DNA of 64,000 nucleotides, from contig NZ_LR535679.1 in assembly GCF_900699785.1 (NCBI RefSeq), positions 930,001 to 994,000 on the forward strand. The letters run 5' to 3'. Origin of the DNA: Campylobacter showae (GTDB taxonomy: Bacteria > Campylobacterota > Campylobacteria > Campylobacterales > Campylobacteraceae). Of this stretch, positions 10,458 to 18,919 are shown one piece after another (within the stretch, counting starts at the first letter, position 1; each line of letters starts with the position of its first letter). A program made the translations under genes and the position numbers. The notes under the pieces were generated by a model that was not told where the DNA came from, did not search any database, and saw only the letters and a program-made list of their open reading frames with translations.

Positions 10458-11453
10458 TTATTTTAGTGCTTTCATTATATCTTCAAATGCCGTTACGAAC
10501 TGCTTTAAACCGTCGTTTAGCAAGTCTTTATAAACCTTCTCCATATCTATGTCGGCTCTTTTTACTACGCCGAAAAATTTCTCTATACTGTCGTCGCTAA
10601 CGGCGGTTTTAAGTTCGTTTTTGCCCGTGATAAAGGCTTTAATAGTATCAAGCGGAGCCGTATTTACCGCATTTTGATACATCAGCTCTTTTACGTAATA
10701 ATCCTTTGCCAGCTCATCGCCCTTTACGCCCGTACTAGCAAATAGCGCTCTTGTCGTCGGCAAGCTTTTATTTTCTATGATTTTGTAAATTTTAGTCGCG
10801 TTCATGATGCCGATTTGACCCGTCGGTAGCGAATTCTCGCGCATTTTTTCATCCAGCAAGCGATCAAACCTGCTAACAAAAATGCTAATCACGCTTTTTG
10901 GCAGCGGCGTTAGCGGAAATTTCTTCTCATAAGCCTTCACGCCCTCTTCAAAAGCGTCCAAACACGCTACGGCTTGCTCCGGCGAGAAAATTAGCGTCGC
11001 ATTTACCGCGATACCGCGCGCGGTTAGAGCGCTCATCGCTTCAAAGCCCGCTTTTGTCGCGGGGATTTTAATCATGACGTTTGGCATGCCGATCTCCGCG
11101 TGTAGCCTAGCGCCCTCGTCCACCGTAGCCGCGGCGTTATCGCAAAAGCTAGGATCGACCTCGATGCTAACAAACCCGTCGTCGCCGTTTGCGTAATGCC
11201 TCAAAAGCTTGGTCGCGGCTATCTTGATATCTTGCACCGCGAGCGCCTCGTAAAGCGCCTTTGGATATTTTTTGCCCATTTGGCCGATGACGTCTTTGTA
11301 GGAGTCCGACAAAAATGCGGCTTTAAAGATGGACGGATTTGAGGTCACGCCGTTAATAGCGCCTATTTGAAGTAAATTTTCAAACTCGTCTTGCAAAAAG
11401 TCACGCTCGATAAAGTCACACCACAGTGAAAAATTTATATCGTTATTAAACAT
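10458..11453 (-). CDS. tal: Transaldolase
   Basis: A 331-residue TIM-barrel enzyme of the non-oxidative pentose phosphate pathway, moving a dihydroxyacetone unit between sugar phosphates. The Schiff-base lysine is in VMIKIPATKAG, and the GVTSNPSIF motif is at the N-terminus. Size fits the bacterial two-domain-free forms of 320-370 residues. It follows serB by 13 bases, the same arrangement as in C. jejuni. Confidence 0.92.
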   Translation of the reverse strand: MFNNDINFSLWCDFIERDFLQDEFENLLQIGAINGVTSNPSIFKAAFLSDSYKDVIGQMGKKYPKALYEALAVQDIKIAATKLLRHYANGDDGFVSIEVDPSFCDNAAATVDEGARLHAEIGMPNVMIKIPATKAGFEAMSALTARGIAVNATLIFSPEQAVACLDAFEEGVKAYEKKFPLTPLPKSVISIFVSRFDRLLDEKMRENSLPTGQIGIMNATKIYKIIENKSLPTTRALFASTGVKGDELAKDYYVKELMYQNAVNTAPLDTIKAFITGKNELKTAVSDDSIEKFFGVVKRADIDMEKVYKDLLNDGLKQFVTAFEDIMKALK

Positions 11454-11466
11454 TTTTCTCGCCTTT

Positions 11467-12090
11467 TTATATCAAATTTATGATCTCGCGCAAATCTTTT
11501 TTATCCACGCAACAAGTTGCCGCTTGCCTTAAAATTTGCTTCGCGCAAAACGCGATTTTCAAATTTGAATGCTCAAACATGGATAGGTCGTTGGCGCCGT
11601 CGCCCACGCTCATCGTCTGCTCTTTTGAGATACCGAGCATTTTTTGCAAATTTACAAGCATTGCGCCCTTTGAAAAGCCAAACATCATCTCGCCGCCCAC
11701 GAGTCCGGTTAAGACGCCGTCTTTGTGGTGCAGGATGTTTGCAAAGCTAGCGTCAAATTTGAGCTTCTCTTGCGCTCTATCGGTGCCCGAGTGAAATCCT
11801 CCGCTAAAAACAACAACCTTGATGCCTTTGCTTTTTAGATGCGCGATCAGCTCGGCGGCTCCTGGCATGAGCGGCAAATTTGAGCAAATTTCATCCACTT
11901 TAGTGAGCTCAAGCCCCTTTAAAAGCGATACGCGGCGCGTCAAGCTCTCGAAAAAATCAAGCTCGCCCGCCATCGCTTTTGCAGTTATTTCGCTGACCTC
12001 ATCGCCCACACCCTTCGCCGCTGCTAGAAAATCTATCGTCTCGCCGTCCATCAGGGTCGAATCAAAATCAAATACGCAAAGCTTTATCAA
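11467..12090 (-). CDS. serB: Phosphoserine phosphatase
   Basis: A 207-residue HAD-superfamily phosphatase that makes serine from phosphoserine. Motif I is DFDSTLMDGETID (nucleophile Asp and second Asp), motif II is VVFSGGF, and motifs III-IV are GDGANDLSMF. The N-terminal ACT extension of the E. coli enzyme is absent, normal for this clade. Located between cheW and tal with gaps of 8 and 13 bases. Confidence 0.93.
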   Translation of the reverse strand: MIKLCVFDFDSTLMDGETIDFLAAAKGVGDEVSEITAKAMAGELDFFESLTRRVSLLKGLELTKVDEICSNLPLMPGAAELIAHLKSKGIKVVVFSGGFHSGTDRAQEKLKFDASFANILHHKDGVLTGLVGGEMMFGFSKGAMLVNLQKMLGISKEQTMSVGDGANDLSMFEHSNLKIAFCAKQILRQAATCCVDKKDLREIINLI

Positions 12091-12098
12091 ATTTGACC

Positions 12099-12596
12099 CT
12101 AGAAATCGCGTTTTAGCAATGTTTCGACTTTTAAAATCGTAAGGATATTGTTGTCTCTTTTGCCGATACCGTAAATCATGCCTTTGTCTTTTAAAAGCGT
12201 TTCAGGCGGCGGATCGATCCTGTTTTGCTGTATCCTGATGGCTTCCGTTAGCCTGTCGATCACAAATCCCGCAACGTTATCGCCCTCTTTCATCACGATA
12301 TACCTCGTGCTTGGGCTCGGTTTTGCGGCATTTAGAGAAAATTTCTTTCTCAGGTCGATTAGCGGGATGACGCTACCGCGCAGGTTAAACACGCCTAAAA
12401 CATAGTCCGGCACGCTAGGGACACGAGTGTATTCGATCGGCTTAATGATCTCTTGGATATTTAAAATAGGTATCGCGTACTCCTCGTCGCCCACGATAAA
12501 ACCGACTAGCTGGACGATCTCCTCGCGCTCTTTTTCGCTCGGATCCATCACCTGACTTTTTTGTTTTTTTAGAACCTGATTTAATTTGTCGTTCAT
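12099..12596 (-). CDS. cheW: Chemotaxis coupling protein CheW
   Basis: A 165-residue CheW domain protein that links methyl-accepting receptors to CheA in the polar arrays. The segments FIVGDEEYAIPILNIQEI, VLGVFNLRGSVIPLIDLRK and NILTILKVETLL follow the family pattern. It starts three bases after the cheA stop, so it is translated from the same message. Confidence 0.95.
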   Translation of the reverse strand: MNDKLNQVLKKQKSQVMDPSEKEREEIVQLVGFIVGDEEYAIPILNIQEIIKPIEYTRVPSVPDYVLGVFNLRGSVIPLIDLRKKFSLNAAKPSPSTRYIVMKEGDNVAGFVIDRLTEAIRIQQNRIDPPPETLLKDKGMIYGIGKRDNNILTILKVETLLKRDF

Positions 12597-12599
12597 GTT

Positions 12600-14954
12600 C
12601 TATCCTATTAGTTTGATATTTTTTCTAACTACGTTTTCAAGGTAATCCGACGAATACGGCTTGGTGATGTACTCGGTCATTCCTACCTCTACGCCCCTTA
12701 GCCTATCGGTCTTTGACGTCCTTGAAGTTACCGCTATGAGCGGCAAATTTCTATATTTTGAATACTTTCTGATCTCAGCTGCCAGCGTATAGCCGTCCAT
12801 TCGCGGCATCTCGATATCTATTAGCATCGCATCAAGCGCGTGTTCGCCCGATTTTACGATAGCTAGAGCCTCGACGCCGTTGGTAGCCTCGATAACCGTT
12901 ACGCCAAGAGGGGCTAGCGATTTTTGCATGATCGTTCTGTCCATCTTAGAGTCGTCTACGATTAGCACCTTATAATCGCTCGGCTTTTCTTTGACGCTCT
13001 TTGAGGCTTCCATACTGGCTTTTATGTCTACTTTTATATCTTTTGCCATCTCCATCATCATACCTACGTCGATGATTAGCGTTACACGGCCGTCGCCTCT
13101 TATCGTGGCGCCTGCGATTCCAGGGATATTTTGGAGATAATCGCCCATTGATTTTATGACGATCTCTTCTTGTCCTACGAGGCTATCTACGATGATGCCA
13201 AGCTTCGCCTCCGCTACGCCGATAACGACCACATAGGTCTGATCTCCGCCGTCAAAGACTTGCTTGACGCCGAAGATATCTGAGAGTTTAACTAGCGATA
13301 GCACTTCGTCGCGTAGTCTAAGTACGTTTTTACCGTCGATCGTATAGATATCGTCGATCGGTACGCGCACGGTCTCTAGAACACTTGCTAGAGGAATAGC
13401 AAAAAACTCCTCCTGAGCTCCGACTAAAAGCGACTGTATGATAGCTAGCGTGAGCGGGATCTTTAGCTTCATCGTCGTGCCCTTGCCCACTTCGCTTTCG
13501 ATATCGATTATACCGTTTAGCTTTTCGATATTGGTTTTTACGACGTCCATTCCTACGCCGCGGCCGCTTACGTTGGTTACCTTCGCCGCAGTCGAAAATC
13601 CAGGTTTAAATATAAGTCCGAACGCCTCTTTATCGCTCATCGCGTCAGCTTCGCGCTCAGTGATTATGCCTTTTTCTATAGATCTGGATTTTAGCATATC
13701 GGCGTCTAGGCCCTTACCGTCGTCGGTGATCTCGACTACGATATGGTTGCCTTCGTTATAGGCTTTTAGCTGGATGGTGCCTTTTTCCGGTTTGCCGGCG
13801 GCTAATCTGGTCGCGCCGTCTTCGATACCGTGGTCGCACGAGTTTCTTATCATGTGTACGAGCGGATCGCCGATTTGCTCGACGATAGATTTATCAAGCT
13901 CCGTCTCCTCGCCCGTGATCTCAAGGTCGATTTGCTTATTTAGTTCGCGGCTTAGATCGCGGATCATGCGAGGGAATTTATTAAACACCTTCGCGATAGG
14001 TAGCATCCTCGTTTTCATAACGGCTAGCTGGATGTCGGTAGTTACCAGGCTTAGGCTAGATACTACTTGATTTAGCTCCTCGAGGAATTTTTCGCCCTCG
14101 TATCTCTCCTCGACGTCGTCGTAAATTTTAAGCAATCTGTTTTTGCCAAGCACCAGCTCGCCGATCAAGTTCATCAGGTGATCTAGGCGCTTAACCTCGA
14201 CGCGTATAGTCTGCTCGTCCGCGTTAGCTCCGCTTGATGGAGCGGGGACTTTTTTGTCCTCTTTTTTATCGGCAGGCTTTGCGGGAGCTGCTTTTGGAGC
14301 GGGAGCCGAATTTGACGGGGTTGGAGCTTGCGGCGCAGCCGGTGCGGTAGGCTTTAGCGCTTCACCTCCGGCTGCCTTTTGAGCACGTCTTGCTTGATCC
14401 TCAGCCTTTCTTACTTTTAGTAGTCTTTCTATCTCGGCTTCGACCTCGTCGTCGCTTAAATTTGACAAATTCTCATCGCTAACGGGTTCAGGCTCTATCG
14501 GCGTCTCTACTACAGGCTCAGGCGCTGCGGGAGTAGGCTCGCTAGCAGCCGCACTCGGGGCTTCGCCTTCGGATATCGAGGTTAGTCTTTTACATATATC
14601 TTCTATCTCTATGCCTACGTCCGTATCGTTGCCGCTATCTCTGATGCCGTGCAGTAGCCCTTTCATCATGTCCACTGACTCTAGCACCACGTCCATGATA
14701 TCGGGAGTTATCTTTAGCTCGCCGCGGCGGGCCTTGTTTAGCACGTCCTCCATGTGGTGCGTGAGCCTAGTAAGGATGTCGAAATTTAAAAAGCTAGACG
14801 ATCCTTTAACCGTATGCGCGACGCGGAAAATTCTATTTAAAAGCTCTAAATCTTCGGGGTTTGACTCAAGTTCTATGAGGTCATGGTCTATTTGTTCTAC
14901 CAGTTCGAAGGCTTCAACTAGGAAGTCTTCCATTATTTCTTTCATATCATCCAT
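12600..14954 (-). CDS. cheA: Chemotaxis histidine kinase CheA with C-terminal receiver domain
   Basis: A 784-residue CheA-Y hybrid. The Hpt domain has its phospho-acceptor in RVAHTVKG (His47). A proline/alanine-rich linker (about residues 130-245) follows, then the dimerisation helices, the HATPase with N-box RNSCDHGIEDG and G-box GRGVGMD, a CheW-like P5 domain, and a receiver domain (about 655-784) with VLIVDDSKMDR and the phospho-acceptor segment DAMLIDIEMPRMDGY. The CheA-receiver fusion is standard in Campylobacterota. No P2 CheY-binding domain is obvious. Confidence 0.96.
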   Translation of the reverse strand: MDDMKEIMEDFLVEAFELVEQIDHDLIELESNPEDLELLNRIFRVAHTVKGSSSFLNFDILTRLTHHMEDVLNKARRGELKITPDIMDVVLESVDMMKGLLHGIRDSGNDTDVGIEIEDICKRLTSISEGEAPSAAASEPTPAAPEPVVETPIEPEPVSDENLSNLSDDEVEAEIERLLKVRKAEDQARRAQKAAGGEALKPTAPAAPQAPTPSNSAPAPKAAPAKPADKKEDKKVPAPSSGANADEQTIRVEVKRLDHLMNLIGELVLGKNRLLKIYDDVEERYEGEKFLEELNQVVSSLSLVTTDIQLAVMKTRMLPIAKVFNKFPRMIRDLSRELNKQIDLEITGEETELDKSIVEQIGDPLVHMIRNSCDHGIEDGATRLAAGKPEKGTIQLKAYNEGNHIVVEITDDGKGLDADMLKSRSIEKGIITEREADAMSDKEAFGLIFKPGFSTAAKVTNVSGRGVGMDVVKTNIEKLNGIIDIESEVGKGTTMKLKIPLTLAIIQSLLVGAQEEFFAIPLASVLETVRVPIDDIYTIDGKNVLRLRDEVLSLVKLSDIFGVKQVFDGGDQTYVVVIGVAEAKLGIIVDSLVGQEEIVIKSMGDYLQNIPGIAGATIRGDGRVTLIIDVGMMMEMAKDIKVDIKASMEASKSVKEKPSDYKVLIVDDSKMDRTIMQKSLAPLGVTVIEATNGVEALAIVKSGEHALDAMLIDIEMPRMDGYTLAAEIRKYSKYRNLPLIAVTSRTSKTDRLRGVEVGMTEYITKPYSSDYLENVVRKNIKLIG

Positions 14955-14965
14955 GATTCCCCCCC

Positions 14966-15907
14966 TTATTTCTTGTTCGCTTCGATCACGCGAAGCACCT
15001 CGTTGTAAAATAGCGTCGCGTCAAATTTGGTTAGATACGCGGCGGCTCCGGCCTCTTTGCTTTGAGCTTCGGTGTAGTCTTTACTCAAAGAAGAGTTAAA
15101 TATAATAGGAATTCCCGTATATCTTGGATCGTCTTTTATCGTCGATGCAAAGCGATATCCGTCCATCTGCGGCATCTCTATATCGCTTAAAATCACCTTT
15201 AGATGGCTATCAAGCTTATCGCCGTACATCTCGTAAAGATCTTGCATCCTATCAAGCCCTTCTATGCCATCTTTTGCTTCGACCACTTTTAGACCCATTT
15301 TTTCTAGAGTATCTTTTACAAGCTTTCTAGCCGTCGAGCTATCGTCTAGCACAAGCGCTAGGCCGCTTAAAAGCTTGTTTTGATCGATTTCTACTTCGAT
15401 TTTCGGGCTATATATGCCAAGCTCTTCGACGACGCTTTCAAGATCGAGTATGAGCAAGACCTCGTCGTTTTCGATGCGGGTTACGCCCGTGATCTTTCCT
15501 TTATCCAGCGTTCCGGCATTTGAGGCGAAAGTCGCCGCCTCGATATCCGCCCAGCTTATACGCCTGATACGTTTTGCCTCATGGACGATAAAACCTATCA
15601 AAATCTCGCTAAATTCGGCGATGATGACGCGAGGCTTGATCGCCAAGTCTTTAGGCTCGTTTATCTGCATCCATTTGGCCAAATTTATCACGGGTATAAC
15701 TACGCCGCGCAGGTCAAAAATCCCCTCGATATACTCGGGTACTCCGGGAAGCTCGGTCAAATTCGGCATCTTGATGATCTCGCGCACCTTGGAGACGTTG
15801 ACGCCGTATATGCCCTCATATACCTTGTCTCCCGCCTGCTTAAAGATACGAAAATCAACAAGCTCCATCTCGTTTGAACCGGTTTTTAATGTGCCGTTGT
15901 TAAGCAT
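14966..15907 (-). CDS. cheV: Chemotaxis protein CheV (CheW-receiver fusion)
   Basis: A 313-residue protein with an N-terminal CheW-like domain (about 15-165, EIIKMPNLTELPGVPEYIEG) and a C-terminal receiver (about 185-313) with VLDDSSTARKL and ILSDIEMPQMDGYRF, whose Asp is the expected phosphorylation site. CheV acts as a second coupling protein, possibly a phosphate sink for CheA. It is 11 bases upstream of cheA. Confidence 0.95.
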   Translation of the reverse strand: MLNNGTLKTGSNEMELVDFRIFKQAGDKVYEGIYGVNVSKVREIIKMPNLTELPGVPEYIEGIFDLRGVVIPVINLAKWMQINEPKDLAIKPRVIIAEFSEILIGFIVHEAKRIRRISWADIEAATFASNAGTLDKGKITGVTRIENDEVLLILDLESVVEELGIYSPKIEVEIDQNKLLSGLALVLDDSSTARKLVKDTLEKMGLKVVEAKDGIEGLDRMQDLYEMYGDKLDSHLKVILSDIEMPQMDGYRFASTIKDDPRYTGIPIIFNSSLSKDYTEAQSKEAGAAAYLTKFDATLFYNEVLRVIEANKK

Positions 15908-15908
15908 T

Positions 15909-16649
15909 CTAAACCTTTACGCTCTTTCGAGCAAACTTAATATTTTGGCCGTATTCTACTACAAAATAGCTTTGCTCGCATGCAAAAGATGGAACATTTA
16001 TATATTTTTGTTTACCTATCGTGTACTGTTCGCCTTGGTGATAGTGCCCCTCGATGATGATGTCAGCCTCGTAAAATGCGTTATATCGGCGCATTTTCGC
16101 CTCGACTAAATTCTTAAAATTCAGTATTTTATAATCTAAAATTTTTCGTTTAAGCTTATTTAAAATTCGTTTCGAGAGTCTAAAATTTAAAAATTTATCG
16201 AAAAAATTCATCGTTTTTAAAAAGAATTTGACGCGCAAAAATCTCAAAGCGTATTTTGCAACAAAAGGCAAAAATATATCTCCATGCGCAATAAGCACGC
16301 TTTGTCCGCACTCAGTGGCAAATTTAACCGGCTGGGCGCCGATAGGATAGGCTTTGACGTTTTTAAACAGCCTTGATAGGTTAAAATCGTGATTTCCCTC
16401 GAAATAATAAATTTCCATTTCCTCGCCCAGCTCGTCGATCGCGCGGACGTATCGTTCGTAAAATTTGACGAAAAACTCGCACTCGCCTGCCAGAAAATCA
16501 AACATATCGCCCATCAAAAACAGCTGCGGCGTCTTTATCTCGCCGCTTTTTAACGCGCATAAAAAATGCCAAAAATTTTCGCGATTTTCGTTTTCGTGCG
16601 AGTCGGCGATAAAGATCGCGCCGCTTTTTATGACGATTTGCTCAGGCAT
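15909..16649 (-). CDS. Calcineurin-like phosphoesterase, probable UDP-2,3-diacylglucosamine hydrolase (LpxH/LpxJ type)
   Basis: About 246 residues with the full metallophosphoesterase motif set: ADSHEN (D-x-H), GDMFDF, GNHDF, IAHGD and GHYHQG. Enzymes of this group cleave UDP-2,3-diacylglucosamine to lipid X, supplying LpxB. lpxB is two genes away on the same strand, which supports that role, but the exact subgroup (LpxH or the LpxJ form reported for this phylum) is not something I can decide by eye. The ATG at 16649 is preferred over a TTG one codon upstream. Confidence 0.72.
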   Translation of the reverse strand: MPEQIVIKSGAIFIADSHENENRENFWHFLCALKSGEIKTPQLFLMGDMFDFLAGECEFFVKFYERYVRAIDELGEEMEIYYFEGNHDFNLSRLFKNVKAYPIGAQPVKFATECGQSVLIAHGDIFLPFVAKYALRFLRVKFFLKTMNFFDKFLNFRLSKRILNKLKRKILDYKILNFKNLVEAKMRRYNAFYEADIIIEGHYHQGEQYTIGKQKYINVPSFACEQSYFVVEYGQNIKFARKSVKV

Positions 16650-16805
16650 CAAATTTTACTTTTTGTAGCGCCGAATTTGCGGCTAGAAGTTTTAAATTTA
16701 GCGAGCCGAATTTGAAAAACTCGGCAAACGCCGTAGTTAAATTTAAAGACTCAAATTTAGCGAGCCAGCGCATAAATTTAACGGTTTTAAACGTGCTCAT
16801 CGGTT

Positions 16806-17288
16806 CTAAAATTTGATCGGTTTGTAGCTAACGGATACGATCTCGACGTCGCTTCTGCCGTTTGGCAAATTTAGCGCGACCTCGTCGCCTTCGCTTTTGC
16901 CGATTAGCTGCTTGGCTAGGGGCGAGTTTATCGAGATGAGCCCGCGCTCTAGGTTGCTCTCCGGCGTGCCAACTAGCGTGTAGGTCCTTTCTAGCTCGGT
17001 TTCTACGTCCATGATGACGACCGTGGAGCCGAATTTTACTTTATCGTGCTCGTATTCTGCGGGGTCGATTACCTTAGCGCGGCTTACTATGTCGCTAAGC
17101 TCGGCTATACGGCTCTCAATAAACGCTTGTTTTTCGCGCGCAGCGTGGTATTCGGCGTTTTCTTTTAGGTCGCCGTGACTGCGCGCGATGTCGATCTCCT
17201 CGACGATATTAGGGCGCTCGACGGTCTTTAGATTTTTTAGTTCGTTCGTGATTTTTTCATATCCGAAAAGCGTCATCGGTTCGGTCAT
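16806..17288 (-). CDS. greA: Transcription elongation factor GreA
   Basis: A 160-residue protein with the N-terminal coiled coil ([20 protein letters not shown] and the acidic [15 protein letters not shown] tip that enters the RNA polymerase channel) and the C-terminal FKBP-like domain. It rescues backtracked polymerase by stimulating transcript cleavage. It starts three bases after lpxB ends. Confidence 0.95.
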   Translation of the reverse strand: MTEPMTLFGYEKITNELKNLKTVERPNIVEEIDIARSHGDLKENAEYHAAREKQAFIESRIAELSDIVSRAKVIDPAEYEHDKVKFGSTVVIMDVETELERTYTLVGTPESNLERGLISINSPLAKQLIGKSEGDEVALNLPNGRSDVEIVSVSYKPIKF

Positions 17289-17291
17289 TTT

Positions 17292-18323
17292 TTATCCTTT
17301 ACTTGTTATGATTTGCGCTACGCTAGCCGCAGAGCCGTGTTTTAGGTATTTTCGCAGCTTCTCGCAGCCTTTGATAAATTTCTCTTTATCGCAGCTCTCG
17401 TAGGCTTTTATTAGATTGCCGGGCGTTACTTCCTCTTGCAATAGCTCCTCGTGCAGCGCCGCTTCGCCCATAAAATCAAACATGATATTTGCAAGTCCGA
17501 TGTGGCGCAGCTTCACAAACATACGCGCGATCATTATGTCGATGGCTTTGGCTTTATAGGCTAGCACAAACGGCGTGCCCACGAGCGCGGCCTGCAGCGT
17601 CGCAGTGCCTGAGCAGATAAATGCAAATTCGCTTTGCAAAAGCGCGCGCGGCGCATCCGTAACCACGCTAAAGTCACTAACGTCGCCGTAAATTTGCATT
17701 TCGTTTGCTAAAAACGGCGGCACGACGAGCAGTTTTTCTTTGCCCTTTATACGGCTCGCTACCTCGCGAAAAATCGGCATCAATCGCGAAATCTCAGCAC
17801 GGCGGGATCCAGGCATAAAAGCGATCTTGCCGCTTTGCAAAAGCTCGTTTTTTCGTACTCGAAGCTCGTCAAGCAGCGGGTGTCCGACGTAGCGCGAGCG
17901 GTTGTAGTACATCCCGTCAAACGGCAAAATCGAAGCCAAATGATCGCAGTAGGCCTCGACCTTCGCCACGCGTCCGGCCTTCCACGCCCACACTTGCGGC
18001 AAGATGTAGTAGGTCACGGGCGTTTTGATACCTGCTTCTTTGATCGCTTTAGCTAGCGGAAGGTTAAAGGCGGGACTATCGATAAGCAGCACGGCGTCGC
18101 ACTCTGCGGCAAGGCGAGTCATCTCTTTTATCGCGCGTTTTGCCTTAAAATAAAGCGGCAAAACCTCCACGAAGCCCATCGCGGAAAACTCCGAGCTTCG
18201 CATAAAAGGTTCGCCGAACTTTTCGTCAAAAATGCCCCTTAGTTCGCACTTTGGCAGATATTCTAAAACCTGCTCGAAGTGCAAATTTGCAGAAGCCTCT
18301 AAACAAGAGACGAGTAGCTTCAC
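17292..18323 (-). CDS. lpxB: Lipid-A-disaccharide synthase
   Basis: A 343-residue GT19 glycosyltransferase that joins lipid X to UDP-diacylglucosamine. Characteristic stretches are SCLEASANLH at the N-terminus, YYILPQVWAWKAGR, LPFDGMYYN, YVGHPLLDE, FMPGSRRAEI and CSGTATLQAAL. Length is slightly short of E. coli LpxB, usual for the phylum. It overlaps the end of the small periplasmic protein gene upstream by four bases. Confidence 0.94.
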   Translation of the reverse strand: MKLLVSCLEASANLHFEQVLEYLPKCELRGIFDEKFGEPFMRSSEFSAMGFVEVLPLYFKAKRAIKEMTRLAAECDAVLLIDSPAFNLPLAKAIKEAGIKTPVTYYILPQVWAWKAGRVAKVEAYCDHLASILPFDGMYYNRSRYVGHPLLDELRVRKNELLQSGKIAFMPGSRRAEISRLMPIFREVASRIKGKEKLLVVPPFLANEMQIYGDVSDFSVVTDAPRALLQSEFAFICSGTATLQAALVGTPFVLAYKAKAIDIMIARMFVKLRHIGLANIMFDFMGEAALHEELLQEEVTPGNLIKAYESCDKEKFIKGCEKLRKYLKHGSAASVAQIITSKG

Positions 18324-18766
18324 TGATTGCCCTCAAAGTCCTCGGCTAAGTTTGCAAGCTCTCTAGCGCGCTCCTTAGTCATCTGGAGGTAACAATCGGC
18401 GGCCGTTACGGCATAAAGCGTACCCATAGGCGGCACAAACGGACACTTGGCCTCTTTATAGGCCACCCATTTACGCTGGATGTCTTTTAGTTTCTTTTTA
18501 TTTTCGTCGTTTAGTACGCTCATGGCTTTTTTGTAGTTTTGGTTTAGGAGTTTATCTTGGATCGCAAATTCGGCGTCTATGCACTGAATCATGCCCGCAG
18601 TCGAGCTATCTTTTTGCATGCACTCATCTACGCGTGCTTGCGATTCATCGTATTCCTCTTCTACGCTTTGCTCAAAATTCGATGAAGGTTTTGCTTTGAT
18701 CGCAAGATCTTGCGCACCGAAAACCAAACTCGCCGCAAGAGCAGCAAAAATAAATTTTTTAAGCAT
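18320..18766 (-). CDS. Small secreted protein, LprI/DUF1311-like
   Basis: 148 residues with a signal peptide (FIFAALAASLVFGA) and a mature part carrying four cysteines and the helix KLKDIQRKWVAYKEAKCPF, the hallmark of the LprI-type domain known as a lysozyme inhibitor in mycobacteria and found in many periplasmic proteins. Function here is unknown. Translationally coupled to lpxB by a four-base overlap. Confidence 0.7.
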   Translation of the reverse strand: MLKKFIFAALAASLVFGAQDLAIKAKPSSNFEQSVEEEYDESQARVDECMQKDSSTAGMIQCIDAEFAIQDKLLNQNYKKAMSVLNDENKKKLKDIQRKWVAYKEAKCPFVPPMGTLYAVTAADCYLQMTKERARELANLAEDFEGNQ

Positions 18767-18884
18767 ACTTTCTCCTTTAAATTTGATGGAGATTATCGCC
18801 TAAAACGGCTAAATAAACAATAAAATTTAAATTTATAAGTAAATTTAGGATTTTGAAATTTGAAAGAAAAATGCGTAAATTTAA

Positions 18885-18912
18885 AAACCCAAAGCCCGCA
18901 GGCCTTGGGTTT
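18885..18912 (-). terminator. Rho-independent terminator after nrfA
   Basis: An inverted repeat with arms AAACCCAA(G/A)GCC and its complement around a four-base loop lies just past the nrfA stop and is followed on the minus strand by TTTTTAAATTT. It would end the nrfHA transcript and separate it from the lpxB group. Confidence 0.75.
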
Positions 18913-18919
18913 AGGGGTT

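Noticed and set aside
15414..16109. 231-residue plus-strand frame opposite cheV and the phosphoesterase
   Set aside because: Spans two real genes in antisense, no ribosome-binding site, no motif.
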